Source: Clostridiales bacterium (GTDB lineage Bacteria; Bacillota; Clostridia; Saccharofermentanales; Saccharofermentanaceae). From it: a stretch of DNA of 34,180 nt. The notes under the pieces are model-generated. The model ran no database searches. It was not told where the DNA came from and saw only the letters and a list, made by a program, of their open reading frames with translations. This document shows, piece after piece, positions 16,778-24,635 of this stretch (the first letter of the stretch is position 1; every line of letters begins with the position of its first letter). Both the position numbers and the translations under genes were made by a program. The stretch is taken from positions 1 through 34,180 of the forward strand of contig JAFZPX010000021.1 of assembly GCA_017552455.1 (NCBI GenBank). Reading direction: 5' to 3'.

Positions 16778-16954
16778 ATGAAAAGAAAACTTGAGGTATT
16801 GTTTATAATTCTGTTAATAGTCCTTGTTTTTCTCACCGTGGCATTTAGTGTACATAGCTACTTTGTGAGCAAACGATACAATGATTCTCAAGCTAGGATT
16901 AATAGTATCAGTATAGCTTCTCATAATGTTTCTATCTCGAGTTCTAGCGAGTAA
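16778..16954 (+). CDS. Small single-span membrane protein
   Basis: 58 residues from ATG 16778; an in-frame TTG at 16751 is closer to a GGAG but adds only nine residues. Basic start (MKRKLE), one long hydrophobic segment (VLFIILLIVLVFLTVAFSV) and a short polar, Ser-rich tail, suggesting an N-in anchor with a small outer domain. First gene after the palindromic promoter and four bases before the lipoprotein gene. No recognised family. AT-rich like the rest of the cargo. Confidence 0.45.
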   Translation: MKRKLEVLFIILLIVLVFLTVAFSVHSYFVSKRYNDSQARINSISIASHNVSISSSSE

Positions 16955-16958
16955 CCTT

Positions 16959-17678
16959 ATGGCTATGAGAAGACTTAGAACTATTCCTGCTGTGTTTATC
17001 CTTTTGATGTACCTTGTATTGTGCGGGTGTACAAAAACATCATTTGATAATGAGCAAGTTTTCCACAGTGGAGCAGAAGAATTTGAGCATGTGATAAATG
17101 ATGAACTTGGGGATTATTTATCAATTATAAGATATCAAACTCCCGATAATAATCGTTTGTATATCGAGGTATACTTGCGTTCGAGTTATTGTGATAATTC
17201 TGCGCAAGTTGAAGAGACTCCAATATGGTCAGTTGTTGATAGATTCAGATGTATTAGCAATGATTTTTTGCGAGATAATCCCGGATACTTCGGCGATTCG
17301 CATACGATGCTTGAATGTGTTTTTGAGAGAGATCTCGGGGGATATACTGAGACGGTTGCTTCCATAAGAAATCATATTACCAGTTATGATCACTATGATT
17401 ATTTTGTAACGGAAAGCATTGATGCAGACTATAGCCTTCTACAGAATAAAGAAGACATACTGTGCCTTTATATGTTCTATAACGGAGATATCGAAAATCC
17501 TACTACGGAAGAGTGTTTTGATTATTTCTGTGAACAAATTGATGCGTTCCCAAGTTTGGAATACATTTACATTTTGCCAATTCCATCTACTAATGCAGAT
17601 GATCAGGAAGTTATTCAGATGATATTAGATAGATATGGCAATCTGACAACGCTCAATGATTATAATGAAGGATATTGA
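16959..17678 (+). CDS. Cargo lipoprotein, unknown function
   Basis: About 239 residues from ATG 16959; a nearby ATG at 16965 is equally possible, and an ATG at 16926 overlaps the gene before. The signal peptide ends in the lipobox LVLCGC (lipidated Cys about 25). The mature part is acidic and Tyr/Asp-rich without a domain I recognise. It shows no clear similarity to the two minus-strand lipoproteins downstream beyond general composition. Probably co-transcribed with the small membrane protein. Start sites lack a strong RBS. Confidence 0.65.
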   Translation: MAMRRLRTIPAVFILLMYLVLCGCTKTSFDNEQVFHSGAEEFEHVINDELGDYLSIIRYQTPDNNRLYIEVYLRSSYCDNSAQVEETPIWSVVDRFRCISNDFLRDNPGYFGDSHTMLECVFERDLGGYTETVASIRNHITSYDHYDYFVTESIDADYSLLQNKEDILCLYMFYNGDIENPTTEECFDYFCEQIDAFPSLEYIYILPIPSTNADDQEVIQMILDRYGNLTTLNDYNEGY

Positions 17679-17801
17679 ATATGAGGCGGATAACAGATGT
17701 AGATGCTTATTATTACTATTCTTTTCCCTACGCTGCTTGCTAACCCAGAGGACAGGGGAAATGTGCGTACAAAACACCAATTAGAATCTATTCCAACATC
17801 A

Positions 17802-18506
17802 TCATATAATTTCATCTGTCACTTGATCACAAGTCGGAAGACCAATCAACTCACACAACTCAATATAATGTTGATAGTTCTCTAATCTATCAGAGCCCAT
17901 GAAAGAATAACAATAAGACATAGTATAATTAGCCCAATAATAGTATGCATAGAATCGTCTTATTGATGATCCCGGCTCATCAATTACAAAACAAAAGCCA
18001 TTCTCATGCTCACTGCATGACAACTCTTCATCATTATCAATAGCATCATCTATACAATTTCTATAATATGTCTCAGCCCATTCAGCACTATCAAACTCCA
18101 TCAAACAGAATCTGTCGACTATCAAACTCCGAGTCATATGATAATCGCACTCTTCTGGAGTAAACCCAGCAACACCTTCCGAATCGGGACGAGTAATACT
18201 CTCTAAATACAATGAATAATCACGAATATAATCAATACTGCTATCATTGATAATTATATAGAAATTAGGATTATCAACACTTCCTAAAGAATCAATTTCT
18301 ACCCCCAGTAGATAGTTCCAGTCATCAACAACATCAGTAAAAGTAGCATCAACATCTAACGGACTTAACTCATAATCCTCCGATACCGATGAGGTCGTAG
18401 GATTCTGTTCGTTCACACGGTTTTCTGCTGGTGCACAAGATGATAAACTAACCGAGCAAACAAGCAACAGTATTATAAACAATAATTCCGTTTTAATTCT
18501 TCTCAT
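17802..18506 (-). CDS. Cargo lipoprotein, paralogue 1
   Basis: 234 residues. Signal peptide with lipobox LSSC (Cys24), a Ser/Thr/Asn-rich spacer, then an acidic domain. It shares blocks in the same order with the neighbour at 18652-19437: xPLDxDxxFxDV near residue 50, FTPEExDYH, EFDSAEWAE, YYWANYxMxYxYxF and YIELCELIGLPT. These mark a tandem duplication. There is no match to a named family that I can see. Surface location is inferred from the lipobox. GGTGAG precedes the ATG closely. Confidence 0.75.
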   Translation of the reverse strand: MRRIKTELLFIILLLVCSVSLSSCAPAENRVNEQNPTTSSVSEDYELSPLDVDATFTDVVDDWNYLLGVEIDSLGSVDNPNFYIIINDSSIDYIRDYSLYLESITRPDSEGVAGFTPEECDYHMTRSLIVDRFCLMEFDSAEWAETYYRNCIDDAIDNDEELSCSEHENGFCFVIDEPGSSIRRFYAYYYWANYTMSYCYSFMGSDRLENYQHYIELCELIGLPTCDQVTDEII

Positions 18507-18651
18507 ACCTCACCCCAACAAATCAATTACAAGATCATAACTCCTATCCCCTAGATAAGGGAATTTTCAGGGGAAGGATTATCTGATAACGCAACATAAC
18601 ACTACGCGGCTTCGAACTGTTGAAATGCTACGATCTGATAATTATCAATAT

Positions 18652-19437
18652 TCAATCATTATCAAAATAATTGGTAGTAATATAGTCACTCGTTGGAAGC
18701 CCTATTACCTCGCATAAATCAATATAGCTATCATAACTGTCAGGATTTCCATAAACAAAATTGTAACTATATCGCATTACATAATTATCCCAATAATAGA
18801 AAGCGTTATAGTATCTACCATGAGAATCAATTCTATAGATAAAGCAGTACCCATCTATCAGAGAACTGTCAACAGTTTCTGTATCGTTGATAACTGCATC
18901 ATTTGATAAAGATCTAAAGCTTTCTTCTGCCCAATCTTGACTATCAAATTCGTAAATAAAAAAATCGTCTACTCTTAAATAGCGAATGATATGATAATCC
19001 ACCTCAGACGGATTAAAATAGCTATATCCTTCCGAGTTGGGTACACTCATATGTTGTACATACGTCTGATAGTCTGGTTCATAATTAATGTGATAATCAT
19101 TGTAATCCACTGAATGGTTTACTATATCGCCATCGACAATGCTATTCATATCTATACCAATATACTCAATCCATATGTTAAATACATCATCAAAAGAAAG
19201 ATCAAAATCCATAGGCATGACCTCATAATCTGGTACATAAATGCTTTCAACAGTTTCTGTCTCAACAGTAGATGTTTCAATTGTTTGAACAGAAGTCTGT
19301 TCACTTGTGGTTATAATCAATTCTTCTACATTCGTTGTGTTCTCTGTGGATTCTTCAAATAATATGGTTGTATCATGGGTACAACCAGTGATTATAATCG
19401 TAATTAGTATTAGTATTAGTGAATTATATCTTTTCAT
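18652..19437 (-). CDS. Cargo lipoprotein, paralogue 2
   Basis: 261 residues. Signal peptide with lipobox IITGC (Cys19), a long Thr/Ser/Glu-rich spacer (about 25-65) and the same acidic domain as paralogue 1: xPMDFDLSFDDV, FNPSEVDYH, EFDSQDWAE, YYWDNYVMRYSYNF and YIDLCEVIGLPT. The long Thr-rich spacer suggests the domain is held away from the membrane. It starts five bases after the stop of a 73-codon frame. No clear RBS. Confidence 0.75.
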   Translation of the reverse strand: MKRYNSLILILITIIITGCTHDTTILFEESTENTTNVEELIITTSEQTSVQTIETSTVETETVESIYVPDYEVMPMDFDLSFDDVFNIWIEYIGIDMNSIVDGDIVNHSVDYNDYHINYEPDYQTYVQHMSVPNSEGYSYFNPSEVDYHIIRYLRVDDFFIYEFDSQDWAEESFRSLSNDAVINDTETVDSSLIDGYCFIYRIDSHGRYYNAFYYWDNYVMRYSYNFVYGNPDSYDSYIDLCEVIGLPTSDYITTNYFDND

Positions 19438-19442
19438 ATTGA

Positions 19443-19664
19443 TTAATTATCAATTACTGGATCGTGCCATCTTTCGGTTAATTGTTGTGAAATAGGTGTT
19501 TCGTAAAAAAGAATACCCCCTGCATTATAATCATAATTATTATACGTAGTATATAAATCATTACAGTAAACAACATCGTCATCATAGAAATCGTATGTTG
19601 CTCCATTTTCCTCAAATATCACAAACCCTCGTGCATTCTCAAATGAAAGGAATTTACTTTGCAA
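19443..19664 (-). CDS. Hypothetical small acidic protein or gene remnant
   Basis: 73 residues from a TTG with no RBS; the frame is open upstream only to about 19690. The residues are acidic and aromatic-rich (YDFYDDDVVYCNDLY). It ends five bases before the lipoprotein paralogue 2 start, so it could be a co-transcribed small gene or the C-terminal end of a decayed one. I do not recognise it. Confidence 0.3.
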   Translation of the reverse strand: MQSKFLSFENARGFVIFEENGATYDFYDDDVVYCNDLYTTYNNYDYNAGGILFYETPISQQLTERWHDPVIDN

Positions 19665-19890
19665 ATAATAACGACAACTATTCCTGATTCAACAAGGAAT
19701 CAAATAACCAAGTATTGATTATCACGGTAAAGCAGCATTTGTCAATAAAAGCTAATAAGTCGGATACATATTAATCGCAAGTGTGCGATTGTTATTCTTA
19801 TAAGGCGTATTTGATAAATTATTAAGACCCAAACAAAAACGGCTAGGAATTAATCTAACCGTTCATAAGTGGGCGTATCTAGTTGCTAAT

Positions 19891-19912
19891 TTTGTCGTAC
19901 TAGTGTCGTACT
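19891..19912. repeat. Third arm-type repeat pair, diverged
   Basis: TTTGTCGTACT followed by AGTGTCGTACT, the same 11-bp tandem spacing as the arm sites at both ends but with altered bases. It lies 75 bases before a tRNA-3'-end-like stretch (19988-20004). Confidence 0.5.
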
Positions 19913-20049
19913 AACCCTTTGGGCGGGAAATCGGAACCCCCGAAACCCCTGTAAATACTAACTTCTTACGACGCCCGTTGTTTTAAATGGCAGAGATGGA
20001 GGGGCTGATTAGGTTTTTCTGCTTTTTAGCTGGCTTCATAAGAAAAGAA

Positions 20050-20079
20050 CAACGACCGGGGTATTTACTCCGGTCGTTG
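20050..20079 (-). terminator. Hairpin able to end transcription leaving tRNA-Ala
   Basis: Perfect 10-bp stem CAACGACCGG/CCGGTCGTTG with a 10-nt loop. On the minus strand it is followed by the T-rich TTCTTTTCTT. It lies about 120 bases past the tRNA 3' end and could replace the terminator displaced to 14266-14299. Confidence 0.5.
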
Positions 20080-20102
20080 GTGTTGGGCGCATTCTTTTTC
20101 AA

Positions 20103-20124
20103 TTTGTCGTAAATTTGTCGTAAG
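20103..20124. repeat. Right arm-type integrase sites (two tandem 11-bp repeats)
   Basis: TTTGTCGTAAA then TTTGTCGTAAG, head to tail, same orientation as the left pair at 14447-14468, and 74 bases from the right core. Confidence 0.7.
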
Positions 20125-20199
20125 TACTGTTTTTACCTCCAAGGAGCAAACCTCGAAACGACTGAATCTACTGCGTTTGCGCTGTTTGTATAATAACTT

Positions 20200-20275
20200 T
20201 GGTGGAGACGGGGAGGATCGAACTCTCGACCTTACGGATGCGAACCGTACGCTCTCCCAGCTGAGCTACGCCCCC
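20200..20275 (-). tRNA. tRNA-Ala (anticodon CGC), CCA encoded
   Basis: 76-nt cloverleaf. Acceptor GGGGGCG pairs with CGTCTCC and includes the G3:U70 pair that identifies alanine tRNAs. D-arm is AGCTCAGCTGGGAGAGC; anticodon stem TACGG/CCGTA with loop TTCGCAT (anticodon CGC, reads GCG); T-loop TTCGATC; 3' CCA encoded. The gene is whole and serves as the right attachment site. Confidence 0.93.
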
Positions 20276-20286
20276 ATAGCCATTGA

Positions 20287-20295
20287 ATTATATCA
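20287..20295 (-). promoter_or_regulatory. Extended -10 promoter of tRNA-Ala
   Basis: On the minus strand TGATATAAT fits TGnTATAAT, ending 11 bases before the tRNA 5' end. It overlaps the stop codon region of the patatin-like gene. Confidence 0.5.
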
Positions 20296-20297
20296 CA

Positions 20298-21158
20298 TCA
20301 GCCCAGAAAATCTATTATCTCAGGCAGTTTACGAAGGGCAAGATCTCGGCCTGTATTGTAGACACGGCGGATCTCGTCGGGATTCTTCTCTAGAGGGGAG
20401 ATATTAAGAGGTTCTGAAGGGCGAAGTACGAAGGCTGAGCCCTCTTTCTCGCGGACTTTGATGTATGCTACCTGAGCATTATACATCGCGGGTCTGTCCT
20501 TAAGTGCTTGCACAAGTGCGGGATATTTATGCAAAGCCAAAGCTATGGCTTTGAACTGCTTGTACTGATGTCTTGTGTATGAGTCGGGCTGCGTACGGAT
20601 GACGAGATTACGGTTGCAGCCTTGCTTTTCCATAAATTCAAGCGGAATCGAATCCGAGACGCCGCCGTCGAGCAGAAGCTGTCCGTTGATGTTTACAACT
20701 CTTGATGCAATCGGCATTGAAGCTGAGGCGCGGATCCACTCGAGGTCCTCGTAGCCGCCGTCAGTAAGAAGGTGATAGACGGGTTTTCCTGTCGTGATAT
20801 CAGTTGCAACTGCGTAGAACTCCATAGGGTCTTCCGCGAAAGTCTTTGTGTCAAAGATATCAAGCTCGCACGGGAGCTTGTGGTAGCAGAAGTCTGCGCC
20901 GTAGAGATCTCCTGTGAAAAGCAGGGAACGCTTGCTCTTGTAACGCCAATAATCTGAATACTTTATGTTATATCTGAAAGCTCGTCCTATCTGATGGGAC
21001 TTATAATTACAGCCAAACGCTGCACCTGCGGAGACACCGACAGCCTTGTCGAAGACTACGCCGTTTTCCATAAGCACGTCGAGGATGCCTGCGGTAAACA
21101 GTCCGCGCAGAGCACCGCCCTCGAGTACAAGTCCGTTGATGTTTCGTTCTTTAGTCAC
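20298..21158 (-). CDS. Patatin-like phospholipase
   Basis: About 286 residues from GTG 21158; a TTG at 21194 would add 12 residues but falls inside the likely -35 of its own promoter. The patatin motifs are present: LEGGALRG (oxyanion hole), GVSAG with the nucleophile Ser of GxSxG, and DGGVSD with the catalytic Asp. The family hydrolyses acyl esters of phospholipids. No signal peptide is seen, so it is probably cytoplasmic. It is divergent from the metal importer and ends 22 bases before tRNA-Ala. Confidence 0.88.
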   Translation of the reverse strand: MTKERNINGLVLEGGALRGLFTAGILDVLMENGVVFDKAVGVSAGAAFGCNYKSHQIGRAFRYNIKYSDYWRYKSKRSLLFTGDLYGADFCYHKLPCELDIFDTKTFAEDPMEFYAVATDITTGKPVYHLLTDGGYEDLEWIRASASMPIASRVVNINGQLLLDGGVSDSIPLEFMEKQGCNRNLVIRTQPDSYTRHQYKQFKAIALALHKYPALVQALKDRPAMYNAQVAYIKVREKEGSAFVLRPSEPLNISPLEKNPDEIRRVYNTGRDLALRKLPEIIDFLG

Positions 21159-21165
21159 GCGTCTA

Positions 21166-21216
21166 ATAATACTAACGCGCGTTATAATTGACAATGCCTA
21201 TGGGCATCTTTAGAAT
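21166..21216. promoter_or_regulatory. Overlapping divergent promoters with palindromes
   Basis: Plus strand: TTGACA (21188-21193), 17 nt, TAGAAT (21211-21216), only nine bases before the binding-protein ATG at 21226. Minus strand: TTGTCA (21194-21189), 17 nt, TATTAT (21171-21166), just before GTG 21158. TAACGCGCGTTA (21173-21184) is a perfect 12-bp palindrome in the minus spacer, and ATGCC/GGCAT (21194-21207) lies in the plus spacer. Either could be a metalloregulator operator. Confidence 0.6.
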
Positions 21217-21225
21217 GATTTTGTT

Positions 21226-22119
21226 ATGAAAAGTTCAAGAAAAATCATATCTGTCCTTATGTCAGCGGCTCTAGCGATGCAGTTCGCATCGTGTGCGGGG
21301 GGCGGTTCTGCTGTCGAGGATGACGGAAAATTTAACATAGTTACATCTTTTTACCCCATGCAGATTCTTGTGATGAATATCGCAGGAGGCATTGATGGTG
21401 TTTCTGTCGAGTGCATGTCTGATCCTAATATCGGCTGCATACATGATCATGTTTTCACGACGGATGATTTAAGACTTGTAGAGAATGCGGATGTCTACGT
21501 CGAGAACGGCTTGGGACTCGAGACATTTAACGATCAGCTTCTCTCGGCTTATCCTGACCTTCAGATTATAGAAGCTGCGGCTTCTGTTACGGATGCGCCC
21601 GAAGATGAGGGCGAGGTAAACGGACATGTATGGACAAGTCCTGAGGATTACATTATCGAGATTGCTGAGGTGGCTGAAGGATTGGCGCAGGCAGACCCCG
21701 AGCATGCGGATCAGTATCTGGCTAATGCTGATGAATACATCGGTAAGGTCGATGACTTGCTGGTAACTAATGCTGATTGTATGTCAGCTGTACGCGGAAT
21801 GAGCGTGCTTGTTATCGACGAGACGCTGCCATCTTTCTGTGAGTGGCTCGGCCTTGAGTACGAGATGGTCGAGACGGATCATGAACAGTCTGCTCTTTCT
21901 GCAGGAGATATTGCTGATATCATCGACTGGATGAACACCAACGGCGTATCGGTTATCTTTGTAAGCGCTGACAGCGATACTGCCATAGCTGATGCGATTG
22001 CTTCTGAATCCGGAGCAACTGTATATGTAATGAACACATGCATGACAGGTGAGGTTACATCGGATGCTTATCTTGAGCAGATGCAGGCTAATCTCACATT
22101 ACTTGAGGAAATAGGATAA
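21226..22119 (+). CDS. znuA: Zinc/manganese ABC transporter substrate-binding lipoprotein
   Basis: 297 residues. Signal peptide with lipobox FASC (Cys23). It belongs to the cluster A-I metal-binding proteins: FNIVTSFYPMQIL strand, first His in CIHDHVF and second His in NGHVWTSPED are kept. At the third ligand position (His in ZnuA, Glu in PsaA) the sequence reads VIDETLPSF, so an acid is present, and the final Asp block reads VMNTCMTGEV without an obvious Asp. Metal identity is therefore uncertain between zinc and manganese. No RBS lies before ATG 21226, and the promoter is so close that the mRNA may be leaderless. First gene of a three-gene importer operon. Confidence 0.88.
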   Translation: MKSSRKIISVLMSAALAMQFASCAGGGSAVEDDGKFNIVTSFYPMQILVMNIAGGIDGVSVECMSDPNIGCIHDHVFTTDDLRLVENADVYVENGLGLETFNDQLLSAYPDLQIIEAAASVTDAPEDEGEVNGHVWTSPEDYIIEIAEVAEGLAQADPEHADQYLANADEYIGKVDDLLVTNADCMSAVRGMSVLVIDETLPSFCEWLGLEYEMVETDHEQSALSAGDIADIIDWMNTNGVSVIFVSADSDTAIADAIASESGATVYVMNTCMTGEVTSDAYLEQMQANLTLLEEIG

Positions 22120-22123
22120 GTAA

Positions 22124-22885
22124 ATGGCGGAGCATTCTCACAAGCTTAAAGATGTATGCCACGAGCATTGTCACTGCATTAAGATCAACGGTCTTAGTGT
22201 AAGCTTCGGTGAGGAGAAGATCATCGATGATGTTAACCTTCACATGCACTGCGGTGAGCTTACGGTGCTTATCGGTCAGAACGGTGCCGGTAAGTCTACT
22301 CTGTTAAGAGCTCTCCTGGGTCAGATCCCTCACGAGGGTACGATCGAGTTTAAGGAGACGAAGACAGGTAACATCAGCAACGTCATGAAGATCGGATATG
22401 TACCGCAGTCTCTTAACATAGAGCGTGAGATCCCGATGACTGTATACGATCTGTTCGCTTCGTTCATATCGAAGTATCCTGTTTGGATGTTCAAGAACAG
22501 AAAGCTTTACGACAAGATCAAGGAGCAGCTCAAGCTGTTCTCGGTAGAGGACTGTATAGATAAGCAGGTGGGCAAACTGTCCGGTGGACAGCTGCAGCGC
22601 GTTATGCTCTCGATAGCGGTAACGCCCATGCCGGATCTTCTTGTTCTCGATGAGCCTGTATCAGGTATTGATGAGAACGGTGTAAGAGATTTCTACCGGC
22701 TCGTAGATGAGATGAAGAGAAAGCATGATCTTGCAGTCTTACTGGTCTCGCACGATCTTTATCTCGTTAAGAAATATGCAGATAAAGTTGTCCTTCTCGA
22801 CAACAAGATCCTGTGTCAGGGAACACCTGAAGAAGTATACGAAGATGACAGCTTCAAGAAGACATTCGGAGGGCAGACAGTATGA
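22124..22885 (+). CDS. znuC: Metal ABC transporter ATPase
   Basis: 253 residues. Walker A GQNGAGKST (about 53-61), signature LSGGQLQRV, Walker B LLVLDEPVSG and the switch His in LLVSHD. The N-terminus carries an extra His/Cys-rich stretch (HSHKLKDVCHEHCHCIK, residues 4-20) not normal for this ATPase, which may bind the transported metal. It starts four bases after the binding protein and overlaps the permease by ATGA. Confidence 0.92.
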   Translation: MAEHSHKLKDVCHEHCHCIKINGLSVSFGEEKIIDDVNLHMHCGELTVLIGQNGAGKSTLLRALLGQIPHEGTIEFKETKTGNISNVMKIGYVPQSLNIEREIPMTVYDLFASFISKYPVWMFKNRKLYDKIKEQLKLFSVEDCIDKQVGKLSGGQLQRVMLSIAVTPMPDLLVLDEPVSGIDENGVRDFYRLVDEMKRKHDLAVLLVSHDLYLVKKYADKVVLLDNKILCQGTPEEVYEDDSFKKTFGGQTV

Positions 22886-23688
22886 TGGATTTCCTCGACT
22901 ATGCCTTCATGCGTAATGCGCTTCTTGCGATACTCGTATCGTCTCCCATATTCGCACTTCTCGGCACAATGGTAGTCAATAAGAAGATGGCTTTCTTCTC
23001 GGATGCGATAGGCCATTCGGCGTTGTGCGGAATTGCAGTCGGCATAGTGTTTGGCTTCACGAGCAGATCTGTATCAATGGTAATATTTGCCATCCTGTTC
23101 TCCATGCTTCTGAACTTCGTAAAGGACCGCACGACTTACGGTGCGGATACTATCATAAGTGTATTTGCTTCTGTCGCGATGTCTTTGGGTCTCGTTCTTC
23201 TGTCCAAAGGGGGGAACTTCAACAAGTATTCGTCTTATCTTGTAGGCGATATCTTAAGCATCACAACTACAGAGATAATATCGCTGGCTGTATGCCTCGT
23301 TCTGGTTATCGTGTTCTGGACACTGTCTTATAACGCTCTGTCTTCAGACAACCTTAACCGTGGCCTTGCTAGAAGTAAGGGTATTAACGGTAAGCTTTAT
23401 GATTACATCTTCTCTGCATTCATAGCAGTTGTCATCATGTTCTCCATAAGGTGGATCGGCATACTGCTTATCAATTCGCTTATCATCCTTCCTGCGGCTT
23501 CAAGCCGTAATATCTCCCGCAACACACGTGCATACCATCTGTGGTCTGTAGTCTTCTCTGTGGTCGCGGGTGTGGCAGGTCTTCTCCTGTCTTACTACAC
23601 GGGTGCACCTTCAGGCCCGATGATAGTGCTCCTTCTCGGAGGCGCGTTCTTCGTAACGTTTGTCGCGCATTCATTCGGCAAGGAATAA
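22882..23688 (+). CDS. znuB: Metal ABC transporter permease
   Basis: 268 residues, almost all hydrophobic, with about eight membrane segments, as in ZnuB/MntB permeases of the ABC-3 family. Recognisable blocks are GTMVVNKKMAFFSDAIGHSALCGIA near the N-terminus and LIILPAASSRNISRN near residue 200. Coupled to the ATPase gene by an ATGA overlap (22882). It forms the membrane channel for metal delivered by the binding lipoprotein. Confidence 0.92.
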   Translation: MMDFLDYAFMRNALLAILVSSPIFALLGTMVVNKKMAFFSDAIGHSALCGIAVGIVFGFTSRSVSMVIFAILFSMLLNFVKDRTTYGADTIISVFASVAMSLGLVLLSKGGNFNKYSSYLVGDILSITTTEIISLAVCLVLVIVFWTLSYNALSSDNLNRGLARSKGINGKLYDYIFSAFIAVVIMFSIRWIGILLINSLIILPAASSRNISRNTRAYHLWSVVFSVVAGVAGLLLSYYTGAPSGPMIVLLLGGAFFVTFVAHSFGKE

Positions 23689-23692
23689 GTAC

Positions 23693-24565
23693 ATGAAGGT
23701 CCTCGCGAAATACAACATCGAGCCGTTAAAGCTTATCTGGATGATCGTCGCCGGTATTGTATCTGCGTTCGGGATCACATGCTTTCTGTCGCCCATGCAC
23801 CTTTATGACAGCGGCATCGCCGGAACATCGCTTCTTTTGTCCCAGCTGACACCTCCGTGGTGCAGCCTGTCGCTGTTTCTCGTTGTACTTAACGTTCCTC
23901 TTATGTTCTACGGACTTAAGAAGCAGGGAGTGGCATTTACGATATATTCCGTCTTTGCTGTAGTTGTTTATTCTGTAGCGGCTCTGATAATCGAGGAGTG
24001 CATCGATCTGTCGATCGAATCTCCCATTGCCGGTACAGACATTCTTCTATGCGCCGTGTTCGGTGGACTTATATGCGGTGCGGGTTCTGGTATCGCGGTA
24101 AGGCACGGAGGAGCCATAGACGGAGTGGAAGTCATGGCAGTCATATTCGCGAAGTCACTGAATCTTACGGTAGGTACATTCATGATGATCTACAACATCT
24201 GTCTGTACATTATCTGTGGTCTCATTTTCCACAGCTGGATAGTCCCTCTATATTCTATAGTTACTTATTATGTAGCTCTTAATACCATCGACTTTATCGC
24301 CGAGGGTCTTGACCGTTCGAAGTCGGTCATGATCATCACCGAGAAGGGCGATAAGGTATCTAAGGCTCTTATGGAAGAATTCGGTTCAGGTACTACCATC
24401 ATCCCTGCCATAGGCGGTTATACATTGAAGGAGAGAACGGTAGTTTATTTTGTAGTTAACAGGTTCCAGATCGCACGCATGAGACAGCTCGTACACAAGG
24501 CAGATCCTCATGCATATTTGACTATCTCGGAAGTAGCTGACATCTATAGGTCAGAACAACAGTAA
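23693..24565 (+). CDS. YitT-family membrane protein
   Basis: 290 residues from ATG 23693, with AAGGA ten bases upstream; an in-frame TTG at 23660 overlaps the permease gene. About six membrane segments in the YitT (UPF0750) pattern, with GIAGTSLLLSQL and GAGSGIAVRHGGAIDG, then a C-terminal DUF2179 domain from about residue 205 (MIITEKGDKVSKALM, GGYTLKERTVVYFVV). Function of the family is not settled. It lies four bases after the metal permease and may be in that operon. Confidence 0.85.
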   Translation: MKVLAKYNIEPLKLIWMIVAGIVSAFGITCFLSPMHLYDSGIAGTSLLLSQLTPPWCSLSLFLVVLNVPLMFYGLKKQGVAFTIYSVFAVVVYSVAALIIEECIDLSIESPIAGTDILLCAVFGGLICGAGSGIAVRHGGAIDGVEVMAVIFAKSLNLTVGTFMMIYNICLYIICGLIFHSWIVPLYSIVTYYVALNTIDFIAEGLDRSKSVMIITEKGDKVSKALMEEFGSGTTIIPAIGGYTLKERTVVYFVVNRFQIARMRQLVHKADPHAYLTISEVADIYRSEQQ

Positions 24566-24635
24566 ATGCGCAAAAAATAAGGCGTTTCGAGGCGTTTTTT
24601 AGCCATTCTGCCAAGTGATATGAGAAGGGCCGCGA

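Larger units (their letters stand above)
19665..20199. other. Non-coding right end of the element
   Basis: No gene. It contains an imperfect hairpin at 19838-19863 (AACGGCTAG/CTAACCGTT), two sets of arm-type repeats (19891-19912 and 20103-20124), a tRNA-3'-end-like stretch at 19988-20004 and a perfect hairpin at 20050-20079. Confidence 0.6.
14313..20215. mobile_element. Integrated mobilizable-type element in tRNA-Ala 3' end
   Basis: Bounded by 17-bp direct repeats, TTGGTGGAGACGGGGAG, at 14313-14329 and 20199-20215. The right copy is the 3' end of the intact tRNA-Ala gene. Inside are a Tn916-type integrase next to the left end, an excisionase pseudogene, mobC, an oriT-like hairpin region and AT-rich cargo. 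Tandem 11-bp arm-type repeats lie inside each end. No relaxase gene and no conjugation genes are present, so transfer would depend on help in trans. The broken excisionase suggests it is stuck in place. Confidence 0.85.

Noticed and set aside
17703..17885. 60-codon plus-strand frame between the cargo lipoproteins
   Set aside because: No RBS, no recognisable residues, overlaps the end of the minus-strand lipoprotein.
14313..20215. Possible CRISPR or phage region inside the element
   Set aside because: Repeats are limited to 11-bp tandem pairs at the ends; no spacers, no phage structural or replication genes.
24566..24601. GGCGTTT repeated near a T-run after the YitT-family gene, considered as a terminator
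   Set aside because: The repeats are direct, not inverted, so no stable stem forms.
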